Position numbers and translations under genes: made by a program | Notes under the pieces: model-generated | What the model was told of the DNA's origin: nothing | What the model saw: the letters and a program-made list of their open reading frames with translations, nothing else | Databases searched by the model: none | NCBI GenBank assembly: GCA_037157565.1 | Contig: JAZHRO010000062.1 | Location: forward strand, 5,828,001 to 5,892,000 | DNA length: 64,000 bases | Reading direction: 5' to 3' | DNA from: Thalassia testudinum | Taxonomy: Eukaryota > Streptophyta > Magnoliopsida > Alismatales > Hydrocharitaceae | Part shown: positions 21,032 through 32,292 of the stretch, in pieces | Layout: every line of letters starts with the position of its first letter | Position numbering within the stretch: the first letter of the stretch is position 1

Positions 21032-22371
21032 TGTTACGATTACCACTCTCATAATCATTTAATTTCACCTAAAATCCCACAAATCTATGTTTTGATTTAT
21101 CGTGTACAAATTAAAGTATGTACGTATTCACTTATGTGTGTAGTGGATTTAAATCCTTAAACCCTTAGGGGCTCAACTTAAATTATCCCACCTCTAACTT
21201 AGGATGGACCACTAACCCATATCTGGATGAGTACTTGTCCAGTACTCACTATGTACCAGTACTCGTGATGAGTGCTAATACTCGGTGAGTACTGGTATCC
21301 CTCGAGGAAACAACTGGTCTCAATGAGTACTGGTACTCATGAAGAGTACCGATACTTGTTGAGTACTGGAACTTTGCCTGTAGCTTACGAATACCGGTAC
21401 TGGTGACCAGTACCGGTACTTGTAAGCTACAGGTCCTGATGACCTGAAACCCAGAACATGGTCTGGGACTCACTTGTACCGATAGTCATGGCAAGCATTG
21501 GTACATGTGGGTTCTAGTATTGGACTTAGGACGTCCTGGAGTCAATCTGGAGCTAGTGGTACCTATACTCATGAAGAGTACTGGTACAACTAGTTATAGT
21601 TCACTTTATGTATCAACAGTATGCTGCCTGTACCGGTACTCATCATGAGTATCGGTATTGGCGACTATTACAAATTGGTTTCGTGCATTTTCTGGAATAT
21701 GAAAAGAATTCTTTAACCCACATCAGTTTATGATCTAATCTACGTAGATATATGCACATATATATACTAAAGCAAAACAATTTAGAGGTTTATCTTCTCT
21801 TGCACACAAGACTTTGTAATATCTAGTTGTCAGTAATCAAAACATGCAATCAGACCTAATCTTATCCGTGGGAAAGAGACATACCTGTGCTCAGGTTAGA
21901 TTCTAAGTAGTAGGACTATGGTTAGAGGTCTTCCAAGAGATCCCACCTCGAATCCTGATGGACTGCACAAGAAGGAGATGAAGATCTTCTTCAGCTGTCC
22001 TCCTTCTTCCTCTCAAGAGGTCTCTATCACTCCAGATTCTCTAGTAAATGATGGGCGTTCACAGAGATTAGGGTTGGTGGTTCTCTTGGGGATCATAACC
22101 CCTTAGAGAAATGTAATTAGTCTCACTAATTGCATGGGTGATTTATACTTCCTCCCATCAAGGAGGTGTTAATCACAAAATAGGTCTCTGCACATATGTT
22201 TTAAACACCACACTAAACCATTTGCATTTATGCCCATATACTTGAAAACAACTTAATTTGATCAATCTGAAATGGGCTTTAGATGGCAGTCAATTTACTT
22301 ATTATCATTTGATCATATCCATGTATATGAATTTACATATACAAGTCCATATGTTGGATTTTAATCCAACA
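21032..22371 (-). mobile_element. Solo copia-type LTR nested in the copia 3' LTR
   Basis: On the minus strand it begins with the perfect palindrome TGTTGGATTAAAATCCAACA (22371-22352) and ends ATCGTAACA at 21032, typical of copia LTRs. A minus-strand TATA box (AGTATAAATC) lies at about 22140-22152. No pol sequence is attached. The flanks GAAGA and ATGTG do not form a clear TSD, so the left boundary or the solo status may be wrong. Confidence 0.55.
21215..21670. repeat. Array of GTACCGGTAC / GAGTACTGG motifs
   Basis: About 450 bp contain many copies of near-palindromes such as ACCGGTACTGGTGACC, GAGTACTGGTAC, AGTACCGGTACTTG and TACTCATGAAGAGTAC. Both orientations occur and the spacing is irregular. 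It lies within the transcribed part of the solo copia LTR. Confidence 0.7.
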
Positions 22372-22819
22372 ATGTGAGCTTGTTCAATGTGTAGTTTGAT
22401 CTTCCCCACTATAAATATTTTCTCCCATATCCTCTCCTTTATTATTCCCTCTCATCATTCTTACGAATACAATCATGATGGAGAAGAAAAGCATCAGTGA
22501 AGAACAAAAACACTAGTTGATGATCAAACTTTGGGCTTGCTACTCTAGACGTTTACTTTGAAGAGAATGCCTTGTTTTTCGCCTTCGCGTGTAGTGCTTA
22601 AGGAAGCTTAATTTAATTTCATTAAAGTGTAAGTAGGAGATACTAGTTTGGAGGGGAGAGTAGGATCCATCTTCCTTTCAGCTGAGACTCATTTTTACAA
22701 GAGTTTTAACAAGAGTATATACGACCAAGAAGCACACCACTTCTATGAAAGTAAGTTTGTACTAACAACCTAGAATTAAATGCCGAGGCATTCTTCCAAC
22801 AACATTCTTCTTTTTTTTT

Positions 22820-23040
22820 AAGGAAAATGACATATATACCGCTGTAAACTTTTGATAAGATACATATACCTCCATATACTTCGTATTTACGACCATACCC
22901 CTTTAAAGTTACTCTGTTAAGATTGTATGCCTCTACTCCGTTAAACCCGACGAAAATTTTTTTAAAATTAAAAAAAAAAAGAAATTTATATTTATCTCCT
23001 TATTTATTCCAACTCCACCTTCCTTCCTCCTCCTCCTCTC
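22820..23040 (+). repeat. Left terminal inverted repeat
   Basis: This is about 220 bp, inverted relative to 27440-27655 and 33171-33195. It is AT-rich at the outer end and pyrimidine-rich (TTCCTTCCTCCTCC) at the inner end. The two arms differ at roughly a fifth of positions by eye, so the element is old. Confidence 0.65.
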
Positions 23041-23490
23041 CACCTTCTATGTCATCTCCCTCCTCCCAACAACCCACCACCACCTCCACTGCACCACCCC
23101 CCCTCGCTTTAGGAGAGAGAGAGATAAAGAGAGGGAGATCAAATGGGATGGTGAACCATTGTCGTCCATGCGCCACACCGTGCTAGCAACAAGACCACCA
23201 ACCTCTTGTGCCTCGCCATCACCACCCTCCTCACCCCCTCATCCCTAACATCACACTTGGACACATCTTCCCTCACCCTATGCACAGCCTTGCTAACACA
23301 TTCCTCCCTCGTTACTCCACCACCACCCCTTCTCCCCTCCCCGACTTCGATCGCCGCCATCCCAAACCGCTTCCCCATCACCGAATGCTCGACGCATGGT
23401 GGAGATTCTCCACCTCAGATAACCCCTTCCTCCCCCTCCTCATGTATAGCTATTGCGCCACCCTAACCTAAAGGTCCCAATGGCCCTCTG
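23041..23490. other. GC-rich interior of the TIR element, left half
   Basis: This is a GC-rich, C-biased stretch unlike the AT-rich TIRs. Open frames exist on both strands (23206-23466 plus, 23139-23381 minus), but none gives a protein I recognise. It may be captured host sequence. The right half is at 26822-27440. Confidence 0.35.
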
Positions 23491-26400
23491 ATGAGAGACT
23501 CATCATGGCTCCTAATTTACCTTAATTAGCTAGTTTTCCTAGTTAATAACTAGTGAGTAACATTAATACAGGTTAATTATACAATTAAGATAAAATAGCA
23601 AGGACCTTGACAATAAGTTAAAATAGCTTAATTAAAGTTTAATTAATGTTTACTTAAGTTTAATTAGTAAATAGGACTAAAAGATAACTGTTTATCTATA
23701 TATATAAATCACTTAATATAACTTATATTAATTATAACTTAAGTTGTTAATTAACTTAATTAAGTTAACCACTTTAATAAATATAGCTTAAATGGGAAAA
23801 AGTGTAATTTCATGGCATAAACATGTTATTTACATTATTTATAATTATATGTAAAAAATTGAAAAATAAATAAATTAAAATAATCCATTAAACTCAATGT
23901 TTGCATTCCAGTCCTTAACTTCCACTTTAATTGAGTACTTCTTGTTCATTTAGGTCCTTCCATATTTTCACACAGGTTCTTGTGTTTACCTTCCTCCCCA
24001 ACTTCTTCCTCCTCTTCACGGACAGTCCATGAGTTCTGGTGACAGCACCACTTAGATCACCTCTCATTCGACGTTGTATAGCCATGCATGTTGCTGCCAT
24101 GGTTTTTCTCACTGTGCCCATTAAATCTAACGGACCAGATCTCCTTTGACCTAACAACCTCTGGTGTGGTGAACTCACCGTTGCTAGTGATGAACCACCT
24201 CATCCGCATGTACCTGGACACGATGGCATCCAGATACCTCGACCTTTACCCTCGTTGTTACCTATAAATAGCCCCCCTACACTCCAACTACAAGGGTCGA
24301 CTCCCTTCCCCCTTCCCCAAACCATAGTTGACAATAAACTATTCTTTTAGGATTTCGTGACCTCTCAACCCCCTACCGGAGCTTCTCCGGTGGATATGCT
24401 CGCTTCCCTCACCTCCTCTTCCTCTCCAGAGGTTGTGACAAAGCTCAGGAGCATCATTTCTCTAGCCTCATCACTTTCCCTTCTTGGAGGAACTCATCAA
24501 TCCTTCTTCCTGTTCTTGCCCTGCCACAAGCAAGTTCCCTCGTCTCCTTCATCTGGTAAGTAGCTCTAGGTTAGGTCTTTAAAGTTTAGGAGTAGGCCAT
24601 AGATAGATCTTATTTCTCACCTCCTTCTCCAACTCCAACGAGCAAATTTTAGCTCGTTGGACTTGCACTCACCTTCCCAATCACTTAATCACACTTCTTA
24701 CCTCACCGCCAGTCCATTTCACTTCTTTTCTCACTTAATTAGTCACTCATCTATATAGTTCACAAAACCTTCACCTGAGCAGCTTCACTATCTATGGTAG
24801 GGCCTCAGAACACTTCATACCTCCAAATTAAGGTCCTCCATCATCTTCACACACTAATAGGACCTTGTTCCCACCTCTAATTATACCTATTATTGATTCT
24901 TAAACCTTGGAAAAAGCTCCTAAAACATGTGCAGACTTTTTAGAGTCTAGAAATGCTTTCATATAGGTTTGATTTTCTCTTACTTGTTCTAACGAACAAA
25001 GCCTCTTTTGATCTCAAGCAGAAGAGCCTGAGACCTTACCTTAAGTAGTCAAAACATGATTTTTGAGGTGTTTGTTGAGTTCCTAAGATTGAATTAAGTC
25101 GATCTGGATAGATGATATGATCTGAACTACCTTAATTCACAAAGTCAACCTTTGAGCTTGACAGGTCAACCCAAGGTTGCTAGTAGTGTTTTAGACCTCG
25201 AAACTGAGATTTAAAGGATGATTTGAATTCCTACATTGATTGCGAAACATTTAGAACTGATTAGGGTGAGATTTGACAAGGTTTATAGTGTTTTCCATTC
25301 CATTCATAGTTTGGGTTCTCCATGAACGTTAATGGTGTTCGGTGCTATTTTGGCGAGATTCTAAGCCAAATTCTACCCAGATCGAACCTATTTGATCCTC
25401 TGAATTGATTCAGATTACTTCTAGAAGCTTAGACCTTTCTGTTAGGTTATTAAACCTGAGGTTAGTTGTTTTATGTTTGGGATCAAAAGCTCCAAAGTTC
25501 TTGAGCTTCTTTGTGCTCCCTAGTACCCCATTAACTACTCTAGATCCTGCGAAATGCTTTGCAGTACTTATGTAAGCCTTTAATCGATACAAATATCATA
25601 GATAGTTAGGTCTATTGCCCAATTTCTCCTCTGTTTAGTTGTAGCAATATAGACCTTAGTTCAGGACAAGTTTAGACCATAATTTTGAGAGTTAAATATG
25701 ATCCAATTGAGATCTGCAATCAAAAGATATATCTAAGAGCTTTTGATCAAGCTTTTGTCTGTCTGATTTAGAGTTCTATGGTGCTGGTAATTGAATGTTG
25801 AAGTTGACCTAGAGTTGAAGCAAAGTGCTAAAGGAGAAGGGACTTGTTTTGTCCCATATCGGAAGTGGCGAAGTAGCTACTGCCGTATATAAGGAAACGT
25901 GTGTGTTGCCTTGCCATCCTGTATGGGGTCAAATCCCACTAGCATCTCATGACCCTTCCATGCATGAGAAGGGAGGGCTTGTGTGGACGGCCTGTGGGCG
26001 AAAACTATGGGCCCGACTTAATAGTGGTACCGATTTGACTCCATTAGAGGGTGTTGATCATGTGAAGGGTTGGGCCCGCCAACCAATAATTTTTGGATTA
26101 GAGTGAATAGGTGAGATTAAGTTAATTTTAAAATGGTTAAGTGTTGAGTCTTAAGTAAAGGCTTAAGAGAAGAATGAAGGCTGAAGAGAAATTAAAGAGG
26201 CATTGTGCTTAGTCTAAAATTAAAAAAAATGCCTAAGTGTTAAATAAGTGTGGATATTAACTCATGTTGTTCTAAAACAACATTTTTGATGTAATTTCTT
26301 TGTTGTTAAAAGAAAAAATCATTTCTTTTTGTCTATTCTTGCTTATAGAATGATTGCCATGTCTTTAATGTTCAATTTTATGCAATTATTCATGTTGTTA

Positions 26401-26816
26401 ACATATTAGAGTAATTATTAGTTAATTAAGCCCTAATTATGTAGTTAGTCTAATTAAGTAAGCTATTAGTGTAGTAATCTATAGTAAAGTAGTATAAGCT
26501 ATATTAGTTAAGTACTTGTGGTATTAGTGTAGTATAAGTAGCATAACTTAAGTAGTAATTAACATTTGATTAGTTATAGTAATTATAATAAAGATTAGTT
26601 TAGAATAAATGGTGAATTATATGCTAATTAAGCCTCATAGTGAATGACCTGAACTCAACCAGTTAAAAGTATTTCACTAAAATGTTAGGTTACCTTGTGT
26701 CCTATACTATAATTAACAATGACAAACTAATTAAGCAAGGTAGCTTAAGCATTATTTTTAGCACCATTTGATTAAGTTAATAACTTTAATTAATAGTGTT
26801 GAGAATTTGCACATCA
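23491..26816 (+). mobile_element. Solo LTR (E3-related family) inside the TIR element
   Basis: It begins TGATGAGAGACTCATCATGG, the hairpin start also seen in the E3 LTR and in the solo LTR at 28986-31669. It ends TTTGCACATCA at 26816. The flanks CCCTC (23486-23490) and CCCAC (26817-26821) look like a TSD with one mismatch. A plus-strand TATA box (CCTATAAATAGC) lies at 24261-24271. No coding sequence is recognised in 3.3 kb. Confidence 0.6.
24261..24271 (+). promoter_or_regulatory. TATA box of the solo LTR at 23491
   Basis: CCTATAAATAG lies about 770 bp into the LTR in the orientation given by its TG start. This supports calling the sequence an LTR. Confidence 0.5.
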
Positions 26817-26821
26817 CCCAC

Positions 26822-27440
26822 CCACCACCCCTACCTCCTCCCCCCTAACGACTCCTCGGTTACTGCCACCACCACCGTTCTCACCTCCCTCTTCCTCTAT
26901 GGGCTCCCACGGAGCCCCAAGGTGCTCTATAAGTACTACTGCTTGAGGTAGTAGCCGACTTTGCTCAGGTGGATGTACGGTAGGTCGGCGGTTTGGTGGA
27001 GGGTGGAAAGGGGGTCCCTTTGCTTTTGTTGTTGTGATGGGGGTGGCAATCGGGAGGCCACGGAGGTGATCGTGTTGCTTTTCAAAGTGGAGAGGGGTGG
27101 TTTTGCAAGAAAGGTGGGATCTTGCTGGGAGGAGGAGGGGCTTGGGTAGGAGGGTGCAGTTAGTGCAGGAGAGTGTGGAAAGGAGGGGTCTTTCAGGGAG
27201 GAAGGTTGGAAAATGCAGAGGGATGAGTCAAGTTCAGGATACACGCTGTCATCTTCGTTGGCATTATCAGGGGAGTTATGTGATGGGAGTGGTGGTAGTA
27301 CTAGTTGCAGGGAGGAGGGGGTCGAGCAACTTGAGAACGTGTCCAACGCCCAGTACCCTACGTGCGAGCACACCTCAAGGAAAAGGGTCAACAGGTGAGG
27401 GTAGATTTCAGTGATGGCAACTGGTGATGGAGGATGAGGA
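26822..27440. other. GC-rich interior of the TIR element, right half
   Basis: This continues the interior cut at 23490. A minus-strand frame of 151 codons (26936-27391) is rich in Ser, Pro and Leu and ends TADLPYIHLSKVGYYLKQ. I do not recognise it. The plus strand also has long open stretches, so coding status is unproven. Captured gene sequence is possible. Confidence 0.3.
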
Positions 27441-28309
27441 GTTCAGGGAGGAGGAAGGAAGGGAGAAGAGGAGTTGAAATAAATAAGAAGATAAATATAG
27501 AGTGGTAAATATAAATTCTCTTTTTTTTAAATTTTGTACAACATTGGCTATTGGGTTTAACGGAGTATGGGCATAAGACCCTAACGAAGTAACTTTATAG
27601 GGGTATGCACATAAATACACCAAGCATATAGGGGTATATGCATCTTATCAAAAGTTGAAATGACCTGTTGCCCTTTTGGGTTGGTTAAGACGTTTGGATG
27701 AGCCATCAGACGTCTATCCAAACATCTGGATAGAGGGTTGGAAGTCTGAAAGCAAGAGAACCGTACCTTGTTTTCTTTTTCACGAGTGCACTGCACGCAC
27801 ACACCCCCCTCTCTCCTAACCCCAATCCCTAACCCTTCCTATTTAAACCCCTCCACCCCACTCCATCTCCACTACACCATTTCCACTACCTCCACCTCCT
27901 TTCCCCGGTCTACCGGCACGTTGCCAACGGCCTCCTTTCCTTCACTTGCAACCATGCGCAGAGGAGAGGCGCTCGTGTGAGGAGGAGAAGGAGAGAGGGA
28001 TAGAGTGTGTGTGTGTGTGCGAGAGAGTGAGGGCAAGGGAGAGAGGAGGAAAGCTCGGGGAGCTTAGGAGCGAGGCGGGAGAGCTCGCGCAAGCGGAGCT
28101 TGTGCGACCAGAGGATGGCCGTGGGAGCTCAGTGGAGCTCAAGGAGGTAGAGCTCGGCAGGAGGAGTTCAGAGGCTTAAGGGAAGGAGTCGTGCAAGGAG
28201 GAGGAGCTCGTGAAGGTGAGCTTCACGACCTCCTGAAGCTCCTGGCGTAGCAGCTGCAGGTAGCACAGATGATCCGCACGAAGGAGAAGGCTCGTGAGAG
28301 TTCTGCGTA

Positions 28310-28735
28310 CTGGACATTTTCCAATATCAGACGTTTGGAGTACATCCCAGACATCTAGAATAGTAGAAGGACATCTAGAGCTAAAGTCGGACATCTGAAA
28401 GCACACTCAATGCTAAGGTACGTGCTTCTATGCGGTTTCCGACCATGCAGGCCGTATCGCAGGAGAGTTGTTTAGCCATTTTTAGCTCTGCAAGTGTGTA
28501 CACAGGAGCAGAGCATTGGAAAGGCATGGGGTGTGCCCTTCAAGGTGCTTTTGGACATCTAGACACGTCGCCAGATGTCTGACCGTACCTCCAGACGATC
28601 GGAAGGAGAGTCCAATGTCTGAAACTCACCTCAGACGATCGTGGAAGGGTCTGGATGTCTGAGGTACCTGCAAGAAACCTAGGGTGAGTATTGACGTCTT
28701 TTAAGACGTCTGGGACTAGACCCAGATGTTTGATT
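28310..28735. repeat. Cluster of AGACGTCTGG-like motifs
   Basis: About fifteen variants of the self-complementary core (C)AGACGTCTG, such as GGACATCTAGA, CCAGATGTCTGA and CAGACGATCG, occur in about 420 bp, with a further group at 27687-27755. They lie in the chromovirus-like LTR. The GACGTC core also appears in the hairpins of the E3-family LTRs. Confidence 0.55.
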
Positions 28736-28985
28736 TTTGACAGTGTGAGTGTTTTTATCCCGTTTAAGGCCCAAACGGAATTGAATTTCCACAAACAAAC
28801 TACCATTGTTTCTCGCTTGAGTTTCTCTACGAGTTAGTGTCACTTGTATACGATTTTGGACTCGTTTGATGTGGTTGGTTAATTGTATAGGTCTCCAACC
28901 AATCGAGTACGCAGGAGTAGCGAAGGCGACGGGATCTGCGATTCGAGCCCCCATTCCTCCCGTGTTTTCCAGTAGAGTGGTTTAC

Positions 28986-31669
28986 TGTTTGTACGCTTTT
29001 GTGGGGTTTTAAAAGATAACACGTTGTAATATAGCCGACAAAACGTTCAAACAAATATAGAGAATTTTATTACTCGAAAAACTAGAGTATCCGAGGTCGA
29101 ACACAAGGAGCAATCTCAGTACTTTTAAAACCAAAGAGTAGAACTTTTAAATGAAAACAATTGATTCAAAGAGAGAGTTATAAAAAGAATTGCTAAAAGA
29201 AAACAAAATTGGACGTCTGATTTCTTTATCAGACGTCTTAAAAGTAAGTCTTCTTTCTCTCTTCTGCCTTCTTCTTCTTCGTTGGCTCTTCTTCTTCTTT
29301 TCTTCTGATCCATAGGTCTTTTTCTTCCTTGAACTTCTTTCTCTTCTCTTCTCTTTCCTGCGAAGGCTTCTTCTTCCTGCCTTTGTTTCTCTTCTGTCTT
29401 CTTCTTTCTTTTTGTCTGCAGTCCTTCTTTCTTCCTTGTCTTCTCTTCTTCTGCTTCTTCTTCCTTCTCCTTGCGGCTAAGTCTCCTCTCTTCATCGCCT
29501 GGCCTGCCTGCACAACAGGGAAGCAAAACCTAACCCTTCCCCTCTACCCGCGCGTCTCTCACTCTCTCTGCAATTCACTCAAGGACGCTCTCCCAGAGCC
29601 ACGGATAGTCGGGTCGGATCTCGCACCCGGGACCAGGCGCACCAGCAGGTGGGTGATGCGCGAGGAGTGCTCAGGTCAGGGTCCGGTCGGATCCCGCCAG
29701 ATCCGCGAGGTGAAACTGCGGACGAGGCGAGTGGGTCAGGTGAGGGACCTCACCCCTGTGCGTTCGGAGGCGAATAACAGATAACACAAATTCAATTTAA
29801 AGCATACCTGCGCGTTGCGTTTAGCCGATGTGGGACTATCTGGCCTGCCCCAATCTCGCGCGCGCCAGCAGAGCTTTCTTCGTGCAATTGCCAAAGCTGC
29901 GGGCTTCGCAGCGCTCCTTGCTGGACCCAAGGGCTTCGCACTGCTTGCGCGAATCTGCTGCGCCTTAAGCCTGGAAGACCTGACGCCTGGAGCTGCTGTA
30001 GCTGCTTCAACCGTCAATGGCGGCAGGACTGAAATTCTATCAAACACAAGCACGGCCTATTGGCCTAATCAGACCAGTTGGGCACCTTCGCCGTGGCACG
30101 GCAAAGGTGGTGAACGGTGCTGCAGGTCGTGGGATGGCCTAGGCGTGCGTGCCTAGGTCGACCTGTGACCGGAAGTGTGGGGTTGTTCGGGGGGCTGTGG
30201 TGGAGCCGTAGAGGGATGGTGGATGGGCGGAAAGTGTTCCTTGTGGTGAGGCAGAGCTTATGAGATGGTTAGCGAGCCGTGTGGAGGGGCGGAATGGTGG
30301 GAGCGGCTTGCCGGAGGTCGGTCGGTGACGTGGAAGATGAGGGTGGTCAGGCAATGTCGGGGGGCAATTAAATGAAATAAAAGGGGGAAAAGAGAGAGGG
30401 GAAGATGGAGAAGGTATCTGGAGTGTCCTGGAAGGGAGGGAGGCAGCGGAGTGGACGGCGCGTAGCTGCCGTCGTCGGAGAAGAAGAACCCTGTGGGAGA
30501 GAGCGGCGACGAGGACGAGGTCAGGAGAACGCGTGCCTGGTACTGCGCGACGCGGGAGAAAGAGGCGAAGTTGACTCTGCTGCTAGTATGGCAGCAGAGC
30601 GACGAGAAGGAGGGGAGGAGGTCACCGGAGCTTGCGGGTTTCTTGGCCGGAGATGAAAGAGAGGAAAATTTGGGGGAATCTCCGCCAAAACAAGTCTGAA
30701 GATCTGCGACCGGATCTGAAGATCCTTTTATAGGTGTTGGCCGAACCTTCTAGTGCGTGGAGGGCGCGCAATCACCTCCGCCGGCTCACCAGAGAAGGAA
30801 AGAAGGTGGATACCCAAATCCCTCGTGCGTTCGCACGAGAGATTGGGTTCACACCAGAGATCGTGATTGGCTTTAGATGGAAGGAAATTTCTCAGAGAAT
30901 CTCCCTTCCATTTCTGGGAGGAAATCTCTGAGGAATCAGAGAGTAATCCCTCTCTAAACCTCGCCGGAGATCGGTTCTGCCCTAACAATGGAGGTAGGAC
31001 CTGATTGCAAAGGTGGCGAGGAACTTAGGGGGCTCTCTGCAATGATTTTCAAAAGATAGGGCCCAAATTGTGATTTGGGTGTACTAAATTGCAAAGTAGG
31101 TCAAGATGACCTCCACTTAGGTCCAAATTTTGGTATAACCCTAATTTGGACCTAAGGAATCCAATGGTGAAGTTGGATTTTATGTTTGACCTCGTTTGAC
31201 TGGATATTTTGCGTAAAAACCTAAATTAGGTTAATTGAATGGCTAGGACCCTAATCTAGGTCAAACTAGGTTCCAAAGGCCACATTAAGTGTTCTAAACC
31301 CTAAGGAGTATTTTTCCATGATTTTCAGAGGGTTTAATTGATTTTTATCCTGACCGTAACCTTGTTAATTTAAGCGGGTCTGTTTTAGGGTTACCAAATA
31401 TCATTTAATTCCTAGATTGCACATAAACCCATTTCTGATTGACTCAACCCACTTTTTATCTCATTTAGACCATTTGACCTATGTTTTTATTATGAAAAAT
31501 CCCGTTTATGGACTGCAATGCTAAAATTGCAGTTTTACCCTTTAATTCATGTTTTCTTCTCAGAGCACTTATTCCTTTATTTAGGCCTTCTTCTAGGTTA
31601 TGTAGGAGCTTTTATCTTCTTTATTGGGTCAAAATGAGCTAGTTATGGCTCATGATGAGGCTCTCATCA
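28986..31669 (-). mobile_element. Solo LTR of the E3 (Athila-like) family
   Basis: It lies between perfect TSDs TTTAC (28981-28985 and 31670-31674). On the minus strand it starts TGATGAGAGCCTCATCATGAGCC at 31669, as the E3 LTR does at 54593, and it is collinear with that LTR over most of 2.68 kb. A minus-strand TATA box (CCTATAAAAGG) is at about 30724-30734. A hairpin is present at 29212-29237. No internal element sequence remains, so it arose by recombination between LTRs. Confidence 0.9.
29212..29237 (-). promoter_or_regulatory. GACGTCTGAT hairpin in the solo E3-family LTR
   Basis: GACGTCTGAT and ATCAGACGTC form a perfect 10-bp stem around a 6-base loop. It lies about 1.5 kb downstream of the TATA box, so it would be in the transcript. 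The E3 LTRs have a differently paired version at the corresponding place. Confidence 0.55.
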
Positions 31670-31721
31670 TTTACATTAATATTATGATTTAAATAAATGA
31701 ACTGCATGTTTAGAATAACTT

Positions 31722-31875
31722 GAATGAACCCTAGGGCAGGAACAGATGAGTATGGTTTGAGCTATACTGTATACTTAAGATATATGTAGAACCTTAGGAT
31801 GAGAATGAACCTAGGGCAAGAACAAATGAGTATGGTTGAGTTACACTGTTTACTTGAGATGTATGTAAAACTATA
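31722..31875 (+). repeat. Tandem duplication, period about 81 bp
   Basis: GAATGAACCCTAGGGCAGGA at 31722 is repeated, with changes, at 31803, followed in both by GAGTATGGTT, a TAC/TTA-rich stretch and ATATGTA. It lies in the chromovirus-like LTR. Confidence 0.7.
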
Positions 31876-32077
31876 AATGCTAGCGAATGTATTGGTTATT
31901 TTAATATGATGCCTTGTCAGTTAGAAAATCACGAGCTATCTAGTTTAAGAATGGAACCGGTATTGTAAATAGAGAAATCTGAAAGTTTGGAATATGACAC
32001 AGAAGGAATACCAGCATGAACCCTACGGGGAATTAGGAGGAGAACTCCTGTAGATGGGAAGTGAGATGGTCCTTGTG

Positions 32078-32292
32078 TACGCGGTACCAAGGAGAGCTGA
32101 TGTCTTTTAGTGTAGAGGGGAGCTAGCCACCCCTTGAGTTGAGACCCGGGGTTAGGACTAGTCACTCTACACCGACTCCTATTCGGCCCTCGCGTAAGTG
32201 GTACCGGGGTGTGCTACTTAGTGTAGGGAGGGAGCTAGCCACCCCACGAGGCCCGAGGTTAGGACTAGCCACCCTATACCGGCTCTTGTTAG
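32078..32292 (+). repeat. Tandem duplication, period about 115 bp
   Basis: Each unit has GGTACC, TTAGTGTAG, GGAGCTAGCCACCCC, GGTTAGGACTAG and a CACTCTACACCG or CACCCTATACCG stretch. The units start at about 32078 and 32195. It lies in the chromovirus-like LTR. Confidence 0.7.

Larger units (their letters stand above)
20911..22806 (+). repeat. Copia 3' end: polypurine tract and 3' LTR, interrupted by a second LTR
   Basis: The pol relic ends in GTTTGAGGGGAGGTG, the usual copia polypurine tract, and the LTR begins TGTTATCATGC at 20919. It runs to 21031 and resumes at 22372 after a nested LTR. The resumed part has a plus-strand TATA box (CACTATAAATA, about 22410) and probably ends near CTTCCAACA at about 22798. 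Upstream of the pol relic no matching 5' LTR is present. Confidence 0.6.

Noticed and set aside
21215..21670. Repeat array considered as a CRISPR-like array
   Set aside because: Units are degenerate, irregularly spaced and in both orientations, in plant LTR DNA, with no unique spacers.
29125..29526. Lys/Glu/Arg-rich frame of 133 codons
   Set aside because: It is a translation of a purine-rich low-complexity run in a solo LTR.
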